Source: Agrobacterium fabrum | GTDB taxonomy: Bacteria; Pseudomonadota; Alphaproteobacteria; Rhizobiales; Rhizobiaceae | Assembly: GCA_003241215.1 (NCBI GenBank) | Contig: QFOL01000051.1 | Location: 1 to 17,129 of the forward strand | Reading direction: 5' to 3' | DNA length: 17,129 bases | In this document: positions 9,440 through 16,830 of the stretch, piece by piece | Position numbering within the stretch: position 1 is the first letter of the stretch | Layout of the letters: each line of letters starts with the position of its first letter | The notes under the pieces: model-generated | The model's database searches: none | The model's input: only the letters and a program-made list of their open reading frames with translations | Told to the model about the DNA's origin: nothing | Program-made: the position numbers and the translations under genes

Positions 9440-9480
9440 CTAACTCGTTAGTTGAGGATATGGTTTCATTGCCGTTAAAA
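9440..9480 (+). promoter_or_regulatory. Candidate xseA promoter with adjacent small palindrome
   Basis: TTGAGG (9452-9457) and TTAAAA (9475-9480) are 17 bases apart and could be -35 and -10 elements, giving a leader of about 50 bases before the xseA ATG. The palindrome CTAACTCGTTAG (9440-9451; arms CTAAC and GTTAG) abuts the -35. Both calls are weak; the rest of the 189-bp divergent gap (9347-9535) shows no other clear signal. Confidence 0.35.
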
Positions 9481-9535
9481 TCCGGTCTTCTGGGGCCGGC
9501 ATTTCCGAATCGACGGGTTTTGGTTACAAACGGGC

Positions 9536-11134
9536 ATGAGCGACATCTTTTCCCACGCCGCATTGAGCAATCTTGCCGAGTTCTCGGTGTCCGAACTGTC
9601 GGGCTCCATCAAGCGCACGGTGGAGACGGCATTCGAGCAGGTGCGGGTGCGCGGCGAGATTTCCGGCTATCGTGGCCCGCATTCTTCCGGCCATGCCTAT
9701 TTCTCGCTGAAGGATGATCGCGCCCGTATCGATGCCGTGATCTGGAAGGGCACGTTCTCGCGGCTGAAGTTCCGCCCGGAAGAGGGTATGGAAGTCGTCG
9801 CCACCGGCAAGATCACCACTTTTCCCGGTTCATCGAAATATCAGATCGTCATCGAAAGCCTCGAGCCTGCCGGCGCCGGCGCGCTGATGGCGCTCCTGGA
9901 GGATCGCCGCCGGCGTCTGGCGGCGGAAGGCCTGTTCGATGCAGCCCGCAAGCGCCGTCTGCCGTTCATGCCACGTGTCATCGGCGTCGTTACCTCGCCC
10001 ACGGGCGCGGTCATTCGCGATATTCTTCACCGCATCTCGGATCGTTTTCCCGTCCATGTCGTCGTGTGGCCGGTCAAGGTGCAGGGCGAGGGGTCGGGCG
10101 AGGAGGTTGCGAACGCCATTCGCGGCTTCAATGCGCTTCAGCCCGGCGGCGAAATTGCGCGCCCGGATGTGCTGATCGTCGCGCGCGGCGGCGGCAGTCT
10201 GGAGGACCTCTGGAGCTTCAACGATGAAATCGTCGTGCGTGCCGCTGCCGAGAGTGAAATCCCGCTGATTTCCGCCGTAGGGCATGAAACCGATACGACA
10301 TTGATCGATTATGCCGCCGATATGCGTGCGCCCACTCCGACGGGAGCCGCCGAAATGGCGGTGCCGGTGCGGGCCGAGCTTGAAGCGCAGCTTTCCGGCC
10401 TTGCCGCCCGGCTTTCCGGCTCGGTATCGCGGCAGATGGACAATCGCCGCCAGGGTGTGCGGGCGCTGGTTCGCGCGCTGCCGTCGCTCGATCAGCTTCT
10501 GGCCCTGCCGCGCCGTCGCTTTGACGAGGCTGCGGGCGGTCTTGGCCGTGGGCTGGAGTTGACCACACTCAACAAGCGCCGCGCCTTCGAACGTTCCGCT
10601 TCGGGGCTCCGGCCGGAGACCCTGCTGAATGGTTTGAAGCACCATCGGCAGCGTATTGCCGAGCGTATGCACCGCGCCGAGTCCCTGGTGGAGCGCCGTC
10701 TGCTGCAGGGCAAAGGCCGCGTCGATGCCTTCGATTCCGCTTTGCGTTCGCTGCCAGCCCGGCTGCTTGGCCAGCTGGAGCGACAAAAGGAGCGGGTCGT
10801 CACCGCCACACGCCGGGCCGATACCGCCGTGCTGCACCGCATGGCGCAGACCCGTTCGGGCCTTGCCGCGCATAATCGCGTTCTGGAATCGCTGTCCTAC
10901 AAGAATGTGCTGAAGCGCGGTTATGCCGTGATCCGCGATGAGGAGAACCGGCCATTGACCCGCGCGGCAGCCATAGCCTCTGGCGCCATAGTGTCGATGG
11001 AATTTGCCGATGGCCGCGTTTCTGCTATCACGACTGGAGAGGGGGCGCCGTCCGCGGATGCCGCCACAACCCCGAAAAAGAAGCCGGCGAAACCGGCTTC
11101 TTCTGGCCCGGGCAATCAGGGTAGCCTGTTCTGA
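9536..11134 (+). CDS. xseA: Exodeoxyribonuclease VII large subunit (XseA)
   Basis: XseA is the catalytic large subunit of exonuclease VII, which with several XseB small subunits degrades single-stranded DNA in both directions. The 532-residue protein has the N-terminal OB-fold (about residues 10-110, with [20 protein letters not shown]), the catalytic domain with [32 protein letters not shown] and GHETD (residues 249-253) followed by [10 protein letters not shown], then the long helical XseB-binding stalk and a C-terminal segment. The last 20 or so residues are a low-complexity Ala/Lys/Pro tail whose DNA forms a hairpin probably used by the opposite strand. No strong Shine-Dalgarno precedes the ATG. 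xseB is not in the window. The TGA abuts the stop of the convergent enolase-family gene in TGATCA. Confidence 0.97.
   Translation: MSDIFSHAALSNLAEFSVSELSGSIKRTVETAFEQVRVRGEISGYRGPHSSGHAYFSLKDDRARIDAVIWKGTFSRLKFRPEEGMEVVATGKITTFPGSSKYQIVIESLEPAGAGALMALLEDRRRRLAAEGLFDAARKRRLPFMPRVIGVVTSPTGAVIRDILHRISDRFPVHVVVWPVKVQGEGSGEEVANAIRGFNALQPGGEIARPDVLIVARGGGSLEDLWSFNDEIVVRAAAESEIPLISAVGHETDTTLIDYAADMRAPTPTGAAEMAVPVRAELEAQLSGLAARLSGSVSRQMDNRRQGVRALVRALPSLDQLLALPRRRFDEAAGGLGRGLELTTLNKRRAFERSASGLRPETLLNGLKHHRQRIAERMHRAESLVERRLLQGKGRVDAFDSALRSLPARLLGQLERQKERVVTATRRADTAVLHRMAQTRSGLAAHNRVLESLSYKNVLKRGYAVIRDEENRPLTRAAAIASGAIVSMEFADGRVSAITTGEGAPSADAATTPKKKPAKPASSGPGNQGSLF
11075..11102 (-). terminator. Likely intrinsic terminator of the minus-strand GntR/enolase operon, inside the xseA 3' end
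   Basis: AAGAAGCCGG (11078-11087) and CCGGCTTCTT (11093-11102) form a perfect 10-bp stem with a 5-base loop. Read on the minus strand the stem ends in a run of five Ts (11079 to 11075), 32-60 bases past the stop of the enolase-family gene. On the plus strand there is no T-run. The same bases encode the KKPAKPAS tail of XseA. Confidence 0.7.
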
Positions 11135-12337
11135 TCAGATCGACGCCGCATCCGAAAAACGGCGGCTGACGGTGAAGCTCTTTTCGATATCGGGATGCAG
11201 TTCCATGCCGAGGCCGGCGCCCGGCGGCACGGTGATCATGCCGTTTTTCACTTCCGGCAATGCGGTGACGAGATCGCGATACCAGGTCTTGTAGAAGGCG
11301 CGCACGCTCTCCTGCACCAGCGCATTCGGCGCGTTGAGCGACAGATGCGTGGAGGCGCAGAGGACCACCGGGCCCGTGCAATCATGCGGCGCGACCGGCA
11401 GATGCCAGGCTTCCGCCATCGAGGCGATCTTGCGCGCCTCGGAGAGCCCGCCGCACCAGCTGATGTCAAGCATCACCACGCCGGCAGCGCCCGTTTCCAG
11501 AAGGTCGCGGAAAGCCCAGCGGGAACCCAGCGTTTCCGATGCGGAAATGGGGGCGGGCGACACGGCGGCATAACGTGTCAGGCTGGAAAGGCTATCCATC
11601 TTGATCGGGTCTTCATGCCAGAAGGTCTGGTATGGCGTCAGTGCCTTGGCGATCTGCATGGCGGGCAGAAGCTGCCACATGGAGTGGAACTCCACCATGA
11701 TATCCATCTTGTCGCCTACCGCCTTGCGGATTTTTTCGAAAGGCTCGAGCGCACTTTTCAGGTCCGGCATCGAGATATATTGCCCGCGCGTCTTTTCCGC
11801 CGCCGCATCGAAGGGCCAGATCTTCATGGCCGTGATGCCGTCTTCCAGCAGCGAATGGGCAAGCTCGTCGGCCCGGTGCAGGAAGCCGTTCAGGTCGTCA
11901 TAGTCCTTGCCGCCGGAGAGGCCATAATTGGCCGTCTGCTGCCCGGTCGCCTTCTTGATATATTCGGTGCCGGCGCAGGTGTTGTAGGTGCGGATTTCCT
12001 TGCGGCTGAAACCGCCCAGAAGCTGGGCGATAGGCTGGTTGGTTGCCTTGCCGAAAATATCCCACAGCGCGATATCGAAGGCCGAATTGCCGCGCACTTC
12101 CGCGCCCGATGAACGGAAGCCGAGATAACCGACGAGGTCCTGCGCGAGAAGGTCGATCTGCAGCGGATCGCGGCCGATCACGCGGGGTGCGATATATTCA
12201 TGCACATAGGTTTCCACCGTCTCGGCGCCGTAGAAGGTTTCGCCGAGCCCGGTGATGCCCTCGTCGGTGTGGACCAGAACCCAGAGCAGGTTTGCCCGTT
12301 CCGCCACGCGGACGGTCTCGAGTTTCGTAATTTTCAT
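11135..12337 (-). CDS. Mandelate racemase/muconate lactonizing enzyme family protein, probable acid-sugar dehydratase
   Basis: This 400-residue enolase-superfamily enzyme has an N-terminal capping domain (1-125) and a modified TIM barrel. The metal ligands are Glu216 (MVEFHSMW), Glu242 (WHEDPI) and Glu268 (SASETLGSRW). Asp291 (MLDISWCGG) and His318 (VAPHDCTGPV) form the MR-subgroup general-base dyad; Lys172 lies in MKIWPFD, and His218 is a possible acid. This arrangement is typical of dehydratases or racemases of aldonic and aldaric acids, but the substrate cannot be read from the sequence. The ATG is backed by GGAGGAG 7 bases upstream. It lies 54 bases downstream of the GntR regulator gene on the same strand, so it is likely both co-transcribed with and controlled by it. 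Confidence 0.93.
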   Translation of the reverse strand: MKITKLETVRVAERANLLWVLVHTDEGITGLGETFYGAETVETYVHEYIAPRVIGRDPLQIDLLAQDLVGYLGFRSSGAEVRGNSAFDIALWDIFGKATNQPIAQLLGGFSRKEIRTYNTCAGTEYIKKATGQQTANYGLSGGKDYDDLNGFLHRADELAHSLLEDGITAMKIWPFDAAAEKTRGQYISMPDLKSALEPFEKIRKAVGDKMDIMVEFHSMWQLLPAMQIAKALTPYQTFWHEDPIKMDSLSSLTRYAAVSPAPISASETLGSRWAFRDLLETGAAGVVMLDISWCGGLSEARKIASMAEAWHLPVAPHDCTGPVVLCASTHLSLNAPNALVQESVRAFYKTWYRDLVTALPEVKNGMITVPPGAGLGMELHPDIEKSFTVSRRFSDAASI

Positions 12338-12391
12338 GAAGTGTCTCCTCCAGAGGCAGGTCGTGTTCCGTCTGGAACTGCGTTGAAAAAA

Positions 12392-13099
12392 TCAGGCGAT
12401 GCCGGCGGCCAGAAGCGCATGCACGCTTTCATCGAAATGCCGGGCCATCAGCGTTGAGGCCGTTTGCGGATCGCCCGCGGCTATGGCCTGTCCGATGGCG
12501 ATGTGAAGCTCGCCAGCGGCGTGGCGCTGCGCGTCGGATGTGCGGCTCTTCCAGCCAATCGGCCAGGTCTGGCGCGTCACATTCTGGAAAGCGCCGAGAA
12601 TGAGTTCGAAAACCGGGTTCTTGGAGGCTCTGGCAACGGCAAGGTGAAAGGCAAGGTCGTGTTCCATCACCTTGTCATTGTCGCCGAAATCCCGCTCCAT
12701 ATTATTGGCGTGGTCGAGAATGGTGAGCGCTTCAGCATCCGTTCTCCGCAACGCAGCCAAGGTCACGGTTCTGACTTCGATGGTGCGGCGCACGTCATAA
12801 ATCTGCTGGATGTTGATCTGCTCGGTGTGAATGCCATGTTCGAACATTAACGACATCGCACCATGATCCAGCGTCGCCACCGTGGCGCGTTTGCCGGCGC
12901 TGACATCGATCAGCCGCATGGCTGATAGCGACCGGAAAGCCTCGCGAACCACGGTGCGCGAGACGCCGAGTTGCTGCGAGAGCGAAAGTTCGCTCGGCAG
13001 TTTCGCCCCGGGTGCAAGTTCGTTCTCGCGGATGTGGCGGGTGATCGCGCCAATGGTGCTGCTGACGAGACCGGTTTCATGGGAAATGGCGTTATACAT
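12392..13099 (-). CDS. GntR family transcriptional regulator, FadR/FCD subfamily
   Basis: This 235-residue regulator has an N-terminal winged helix-turn-helix (about residues 10-75, with LPSELSLSQQLGVSRTVVRE) and an all-helical FCD ligand-binding domain (about 85-225). Metal or ligand residues typical of FCD are visible in MEHDLAFHLAVA, GELHIAIGQAI and ARHFDESVHALL. FCD-type regulators commonly sense organic or sugar acids, which fits the enolase-family gene downstream. The ATG follows GGAGG by 4 bases. A perfect palindrome (13110-13124) lies immediately upstream of that ribosome site, which points to autorepression of the whole operon. Confidence 0.95.
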   Translation of the reverse strand: MYNAISHETGLVSSTIGAITRHIRENELAPGAKLPSELSLSQQLGVSRTVVREAFRSLSAMRLIDVSAGKRATVATLDHGAMSLMFEHGIHTEQINIQQIYDVRRTIEVRTVTLAALRRTDAEALTILDHANNMERDFGDNDKVMEHDLAFHLAVARASKNPVFELILGAFQNVTRQTWPIGWKSRTSDAQRHAAGELHIAIGQAIAAGDPQTASTLMARHFDESVHALLAAGIA

Positions 13100-13109
13100 T
13101 TTTCCTCCA

Positions 13110-13124
13110 ACCTGTAGTACAGGT
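13110..13124. promoter_or_regulatory. GntR-type operator upstream of the FCD regulator
   Basis: ACCTGTAGTACAGGT is a perfect inverted repeat with 7-base arms and a single central G. Its core, GT-AGT-AC, fits the GT-N3-AC pattern of FadR-subfamily operators. It sits one base upstream of the GGAGG ribosome site region (13104-13108), so a bound dimer would block transcription or early elongation. Recognition by the adjacent GntR protein is inferred. Confidence 0.8.
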
Positions 13125-13209
13125 TTATGGAAAATTGCTTACAGGATTTTTTGCGTCGAAACAAGCGCTATCGGTGAAGCGATTGTGGGCTCCCCCGTGA
13201 CCGGCGCGT

Positions 13210-13710
13210 CTATTTTTCGAAATCCTGCAGGAACCGCTTCAGCAGCCGGTTCAGCGTCGCACGCTCTTCTTCGCTGAGATGGGCAATCAGCCGGTGCTGG
13301 TTTTCGACATGAGCGCCCGCGGCATCCTCGACAACGGCAAAGCCGCGTTTCGTCAGCGATATCAGCACGCTGCGCCGGTCTTGCGGATTATGAACGCGCT
13401 CCACCAGTCCCGCCTTTTCCAGCTGGTCGATGCGGTTGGTCATGGTGCCGGAACTCACCATGGTCATGGCCAGCAGATCGCCGGGGGAAAGCCGGTAGGG
13501 CGGGCCGGAGCGCCGCAGTGTCGCCAGCACATCGAAAGCGGAGGAGGAAAGCCCATGCTTCAGCAGCACGGCCTCCACCTCGCGGCCGAGATGGGTGCTG
13601 AGCCGGTTCAAGCGGCCGAGCAGGCCCATCGGGCCGACATCGAGATCGGGCCGCTCCCTGTGCCATTGCGCGAGAATGTGATCGACGTGGTCCGGCGGTT
13701 CTTTGCTCAT
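13210..13710 (-). CDS. pecS: MarR family regulator, PecS/UrtR-like
   Basis: This winged-helix repressor of 166 residues is the same length as I recall for Dickeya PecS. The wHTH spans about residues 58-125 (PGDLLAMTMVSSGTMTNRID, and wing NPQDRRSVLISLT). Asp60, Arg93 and Arg105 have the same spacing (33 and 12) as the urate-binding Asp73, Arg106 and Arg118 recalled for HucR, and Trp16 occupies the extra N-terminal helix, so a urate-like ligand is likely. It diverges from an EamA exporter (PecM-like) around a perfect palindrome. The start is uncertain: TTG 13716, GTG 13713 and ATG 13710 are consecutive codons; I chose the ATG. No clear Shine-Dalgarno is present. The symbol rests on recognition plus gene arrangement. 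Confidence 0.88.
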   Translation of the reverse strand: MSKEPPDHVDHILAQWHRERPDLDVGPMGLLGRLNRLSTHLGREVEAVLLKHGLSSSAFDVLATLRRSGPPYRLSPGDLLAMTMVSSGTMTNRIDQLEKAGLVERVHNPQDRRSVLISLTKRGFAVVEDAAGAHVENQHRLIAHLSEEERATLNRLLKRFLQDFEK

Positions 13711-13730
13711 CACCAAGGCATAACAATTGA

Positions 13731-13748
13731 TATCTTGACGTCAAGATA
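13731..13748. promoter_or_regulatory. Perfect 18-bp MarR/PecS operator
   Basis: TATCTTGACGTCAAGATA is a perfect palindrome in the middle of the pecS-pecM intergenic region. It contains a TTGACG -35-like hexamer on each strand (plus 13735-13740, minus 13744-13739), so a dimer bound here could repress both directions. Binding by the adjacent MarR protein is inferred from position and symmetry. Confidence 0.82.
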
Positions 13749-13762
13749 AAATCGACTACATT
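13735..13762 (+). promoter_or_regulatory. Candidate pecM promoter
   Basis: TTGACG (13735-13740, 5 of 6 matches to the -35 consensus) and TACATT (13757-13762, 4 of 6) are 16 bases apart. The -35 lies inside the palindrome, so occupancy of the operator would exclude RNA polymerase. Confidence 0.5.
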
Positions 13763-13767
13763 GGATT

Positions 13768-13785
13768 TATCTTGATATAGAGATT
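13768..13785. promoter_or_regulatory. Imperfect second MarR/PecS operator near the pecM start
   Basis: The left half, TATCTTGAT, repeats the first operator's arm; the right half, ATAGAGATT, matches the symmetric partner at 6 of 9 positions. Its centre is 37 bp from the centre of the perfect palindrome, and it ends 6 bases before the pecM ATG. Confidence 0.5.
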
Positions 13786-13791
13786 CTTGAG

Positions 13792-14655
13792 ATGAAGAAA
13801 AATACGACCTACGCCGCCGATGTGCTGGTGACCGCACTTGCGCCCGCCATCTGGGGAACCACCTATTTCGTCACGACCGAATTCCTGCCGCAGGGTTATC
13901 CCTTTCATGTCGCCATGCTGCGGGCATTGCCGGCGGGCATCTTGCTGTTGCTCTTCGTCAGAAAGCTGCCGCAAGGCATCTGGTGGCCGCGCAGCTTCAT
14001 TCTCGGCGCGCTGAATTTCTCGTTTTTCTGGGCGATGCTTTTCGTTTCAGCCTATCGGCTGCCGGGCGGTGTCGCCGCAACGGTAGGCGCGGTTCAGCCG
14101 CTGATCGTGATCGGCCTTTCCCGGCTGTTTCTCGACGCGCCGGTGCGGCCTCTGGCCATCGCGGCCGGATTTCTGGGTATTGTCGGTGTCGCGCTTCTGG
14201 TTCTGGCGCCGGGTGCTGCGCTGGATGGTATCGGCGTGGCTGCGGGTCTTGCCGGCGCCGTCTCCATGGCCTTTGGAACGGTGCTGACACGCAAGTGGCG
14301 GCCACCGGTCTCGAACCTCACCTTCACCGCCTGGCAGTTGACGGCCGGCGGTATTCTTCTGCTGCCGGTCGCCTATTTTCTGGAGCCGGCCCTGCCGACG
14401 CCGACGGTGGCCAATATTCTCTGCATGGCCTATCTGGGGCTTATCGGCGCTGCCTTGACCTATTTTCTGTGGTTTCGCGGGCTTGCCCGCATCGAACCTT
14501 CCGCAGCGGCATCACTCGGTTTTCTAAGCCCTGTCGTTGCGACCCTGCTCGGCTGGCTGGCGCTTGGCCAGAGCCTCACGCCAGCGCAGATTATCGGGTT
14601 CGTTGCGGTGCTCTTCAGCATCTGGCTCAGCCAGCGCAGCCAGTCGCCGCGGTAA
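13792..14655 (+). CDS. pecM: EamA/DMT-family exporter, PecM-like
   Basis: This 287-residue inner-membrane protein has about ten transmembrane helices and two EamA repeats (about residues 10-137 and 147-282). The first repeat contains the family signature APAIWGTTYFVTTEFLP and RALPAGILLLL, followed by YRLPGGVAATVGAVQPL; the second ends with SLGFLSPVVATLLGWLALGQ. In Dickeya, PecM exports the pigment indigoidine; no indigoidine synthase gene is in this window, so the substrate here is unknown. The gene is divergent from the MarR regulator, and its control region carries two operator-like sites. The ribosome site is weak (GAG immediately before the ATG). It ends 11 bases from the convergent aminopeptidase gene. 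Confidence 0.9.
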   Translation: MKKNTTYAADVLVTALAPAIWGTTYFVTTEFLPQGYPFHVAMLRALPAGILLLLFVRKLPQGIWWPRSFILGALNFSFFWAMLFVSAYRLPGGVAATVGAVQPLIVIGLSRLFLDAPVRPLAIAAGFLGIVGVALLVLAPGAALDGIGVAAGLAGAVSMAFGTVLTRKWRPPVSNLTFTAWQLTAGGILLLPVAYFLEPALPTPTVANILCMAYLGLIGAALTYFLWFRGLARIEPSAAASLGFLSPVVATLLGWLALGQSLTPAQIIGFVAVLFSIWLSQRSQSPR

Positions 14656-14666
14656 GCGCGCCGCCG

Positions 14667-15905
14667 TCAGGCCCATTCGCCCTGGCGCATCACCGGAACC
14701 GTGGAGCCGTCCGGCTTCACGCCGTCGATGTCCACCTTGTCGGAGCCGATCATCCAGTCGATATGGATCAGGCTGGAATTGCCGCCCTGCGCCTTGATTT
14801 GTTCCTGCGATAGCGATGCGCCATCGAGGAAGCATTTCGAATAGCATTGGCCGAGCGCAATGTGGCAGGAGGCATTTTCGTCGAACAGCGTGTTGTAGAA
14901 CAGTATGCCGCTTGCCGAGATCGGTGAGGAATGCGGCACCAGCGCCACTTCGCCCAGGCGCCGCGCGCCCTCATCGGTATCGAGCACCTTGTTCAGCACT
15001 GCTTCGCCCTTGGAAGCCTTGGCTTCGACAATGCGTCCGCCTTCGAACTTCACCTGGATATTATCGATCAGCGTTCCCTGATGCGAAAGCGGCTTGGTGC
15101 TGGAGACGTAACCATCGACACGCAGGGCGTGCGGCGTGGTGAAGACCTCTTCCGTCGGGATATTCGGATTGCAGGTCACGCCGTTCTTGGCGGTGGAGGC
15201 GCCACCGTGCCATTCATGGCCGTCTGCCAGCCCGATCTTCACATCCGTGCCGGGGCCGGTGAAATGCAGCGCGGAGAAGCGCTCCCCGTTCAGCCATGCC
15301 GAGCGCTTGGCGAGACTGGCATTGTGCTGCGCCCATGCCGCCACTGGATCGGCAACATCCACCCGCGAGGCGGCGAAGATGGCATCGGCAAGCTTGCGGA
15401 CCGCCTCGGCCTCCGGGAGATCGGGGAAGACCTGCTTTGCCCAGGAGGGGTTCGGATAGGAGATGATGTTCCAGTTGATGTCGAAGTTGGAAATCTTCTC
15501 CAGCGCCGGCTTGTAGGCGGTGGAATTGGCCTTGTTGGCGCGCGCCACCTTGGCTGGGTCCTCTTCGGCCAGCAGCATGGGGTTGTCGCCGGCAATCGCC
15601 AGCCGCGCCGCGCCATTGGCATAGGCCTTCGCCATGCCCTCATAGAGCCAGCCGGAAGCCCGGTCGAAATTCGCATCGCTGGCATGGCGATAGCGGGCGA
15701 GCGTGGTTTCCTCGTCGGAATAGAAGGTGGTGACCAGACCGCCGCCTGCCATATAGGCATGCTTGGTCAAAAGCCGCACCAGCGGCAGGGCCGCCAGCGG
15801 CGCGGTAATCACCAGATCCTGATCCTTCTGCAATTGCAGGCCGACCTTGACGGCGACTTCGGCGAGTTTTTCGAGTTTGACGGGATCGATGGGAGAAGCG
15901 GTCAT
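14667..15905 (-). CDS. M29 family metallo-aminopeptidase
   Basis: This 412-residue cytosolic exopeptidase removes N-terminal residues and belongs to the AmpS/AmpT/PepS group. The two-metal site is recognisable: Glu253 (NIPTEEVFTTP), Glu319 (GEVALVPHSSPI), His348 (NASCHIALG), Tyr355, His381 and Asp383 (SLIHIDWMIGSDKVDIDG). The 253-319-348-355 spacing equals that recalled for the Thermus AmpT ligands 250-316-345-352. The length is normal. The ATG has GAAGG about 6 bases upstream. It is alone in its transcription direction; the YbaK gene is 88 bases upstream on the same strand. Substrate preference is not predictable. Confidence 0.94.
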   Translation of the reverse strand: MTASPIDPVKLEKLAEVAVKVGLQLQKDQDLVITAPLAALPLVRLLTKHAYMAGGGLVTTFYSDEETTLARYRHASDANFDRASGWLYEGMAKAYANGAARLAIAGDNPMLLAEEDPAKVARANKANSTAYKPALEKISNFDINWNIISYPNPSWAKQVFPDLPEAEAVRKLADAIFAASRVDVADPVAAWAQHNASLAKRSAWLNGERFSALHFTGPGTDVKIGLADGHEWHGGASTAKNGVTCNPNIPTEEVFTTPHALRVDGYVSSTKPLSHQGTLIDNIQVKFEGGRIVEAKASKGEAVLNKVLDTDEGARRLGEVALVPHSSPISASGILFYNTLFDENASCHIALGQCYSKCFLDGASLSQEQIKAQGGNSSLIHIDWMIGSDKVDIDGVKPDGSTVPVMRQGEWA

Positions 15906-15993
15906 GATCTGCCTTCGTCTATTTCAATAGGAGGCGCCGACCATAGCCCATTCCTCCCGAAAGCCAAATGCTTTCAAAGGCAGTCGGAAAGCT

Positions 15994-16470
15994 TCAATCG
16001 GCGACCAACGGCGCGGCAATGGCCTTCAGCGCCGTCTGGGCGTCGTGCGGCGAAAGCCGCACCTGCAAACCGCGCTGCCCGCCATTCATGTAGACATAGT
16101 CATGCGCCATGGCTCCGGCCTCGATGGCTGTCGGCACCTGTTTTTTCTGCCCGAAGGGGCTGATGCCGCCGACATGGTAACCGGTGGCCCGCTCCGCATC
16201 GGAAGGCTTCATCATGTTGGCGGATTTGCCCCCGAAAGCAGCGGCCAGCTTCTTCATGCTGACCTCACGGTCCGAAGGGACGACGACGCAGACCGGCTTG
16301 CCGTCCAGTTCCGCCATCAGCGTTTTCAGCACCAGATGCGGCGGCTCACCGATCGCCTCGGCCGCCTGGAGGCCGATGCGGTCGGCATTCGGATCGTAGT
16401 CATAGGTGACGGTGGTGAAGGCAACGCCGGCCCTGGTCAACATCTGGGTGGCGCGGGTTGTTTTGGACAT
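15994..16470 (-). CDS. ybaK: YbaK/EbsC-family Cys-tRNA(Pro) deacylase
   Basis: This 158-residue trans-editing enzyme hydrolyses Cys-tRNA(Pro) formed by misacylation by prolyl-tRNA synthetase. The YbaK/ProX fold is seen in the central VLKTLMAELDGKPVCVVVPS strand region, the conserved lysine segment DREVSMKKLAAAFG, and the GISPFGQKKQVPTAIE loop. Other members of the family edit other tRNAs, so the exact specificity is inferred. Its ATG begins 12 bases after the TGA of the ArsC-like reductase, so the two are co-transcribed. No strong Shine-Dalgarno is visible, which fits coupling to the upstream gene. Confidence 0.92.
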   Translation of the reverse strand: MSKTTRATQMLTRAGVAFTTVTYDYDPNADRIGLQAAEAIGEPPHLVLKTLMAELDGKPVCVVVPSDREVSMKKLAAAFGGKSANMMKPSDAERATGYHVGGISPFGQKKQVPTAIEAGAMAHDYVYMNGGQRGLQVRLSPHDAQTALKAIAAPLVAD

Positions 16471-16482
16471 GACGGGCCGCGC

Positions 16483-16830
16483 TCAGGCAAACAGGGTCTG
16501 GTAGGTTTCCGGTTTGAAGCCGACGGTTATCCTGTCCTTCGCTTCCAGCACGGGGCGCTTGATCATGGAGGGCTGCTCCAGCATCAACCCGATGGCCTTC
16601 TCACGGGTAAGGTCGGCCTTCTGGCCGTCATCCAGCTTTTTGAAGGTGGTGCCGGCGCGGTTGAGAACCGTTTCCCAGCCTGCGGCATCGCACCATGTTT
16701 CCAGATGGGCGCGGTCGATGCCGGCCGCCTTATAATCATGGAAAGAATAGTCGACGCCGTTGGCCTCCAGCCAGTTTCTGGCCTTCTTCATCGTGTCGCA
16801 GTTCTTGATGCCGTAAATGGTGATCGTCAT
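16483..16830 (-). CDS. ArsC/Spx-family reductase (YffB-like)
   Basis: This 115-residue thioredoxin-fold protein is of the ArsC/Spx superfamily. The N-terminal GIKNCDTMKKA segment carries Cys11, and SMIKRPVL (Arg92) matches the conserved arginine loop of arsenate reductases. There is no second cysteine three residues after Cys11, as in YffB-like proteins, so true arsenate reduction is doubtful; no arsenic-resistance gene is nearby. The ATG at 16830 is preceded by GAGG 8 bases upstream. It is the first gene of a unit with ybaK. Confidence 0.9.
   Translation of the reverse strand: MTITIYGIKNCDTMKKARNWLEANGVDYSFHDYKAAGIDRAHLETWCDAAGWETVLNRAGTTFKKLDDGQKADLTREKAIGLMLEQPSMIKRPVLEAKDRITVGFKPETYQTLFA

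Noticed and set aside
9830..10873. 347-codon open frame on the minus strand
   Set aside because: It is antisense to xseA and shows no recognisable domain or ribosome site; it is a shadow of the high-GC coding strand.
11195..12112. 305-codon open frame on the plus strand
   Set aside because: It is antisense to the enolase-family gene, rich in Arg, Gly and His in a way typical of shadow frames, with no family match.
15970..15992. GCTTTC/GAAAGC repeat after ybaK
   Set aside because: The arms are short, the spacer is 11 bases and there is no T-run in either direction, so a terminator call is not supported.
14931..16163. 410-codon open frame on the plus strand
   Set aside because: It lies antisense to the M29 aminopeptidase and YbaK genes, which have clear active-site motifs; high GC content makes long antisense frames common.
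16483..16830. Arsenate resistance function for the ArsC-like gene
   Set aside because: No arsR, arsB or acr3 gene is nearby and the protein matches the YffB-like branch, so a resistance role is not supported by the sequence.
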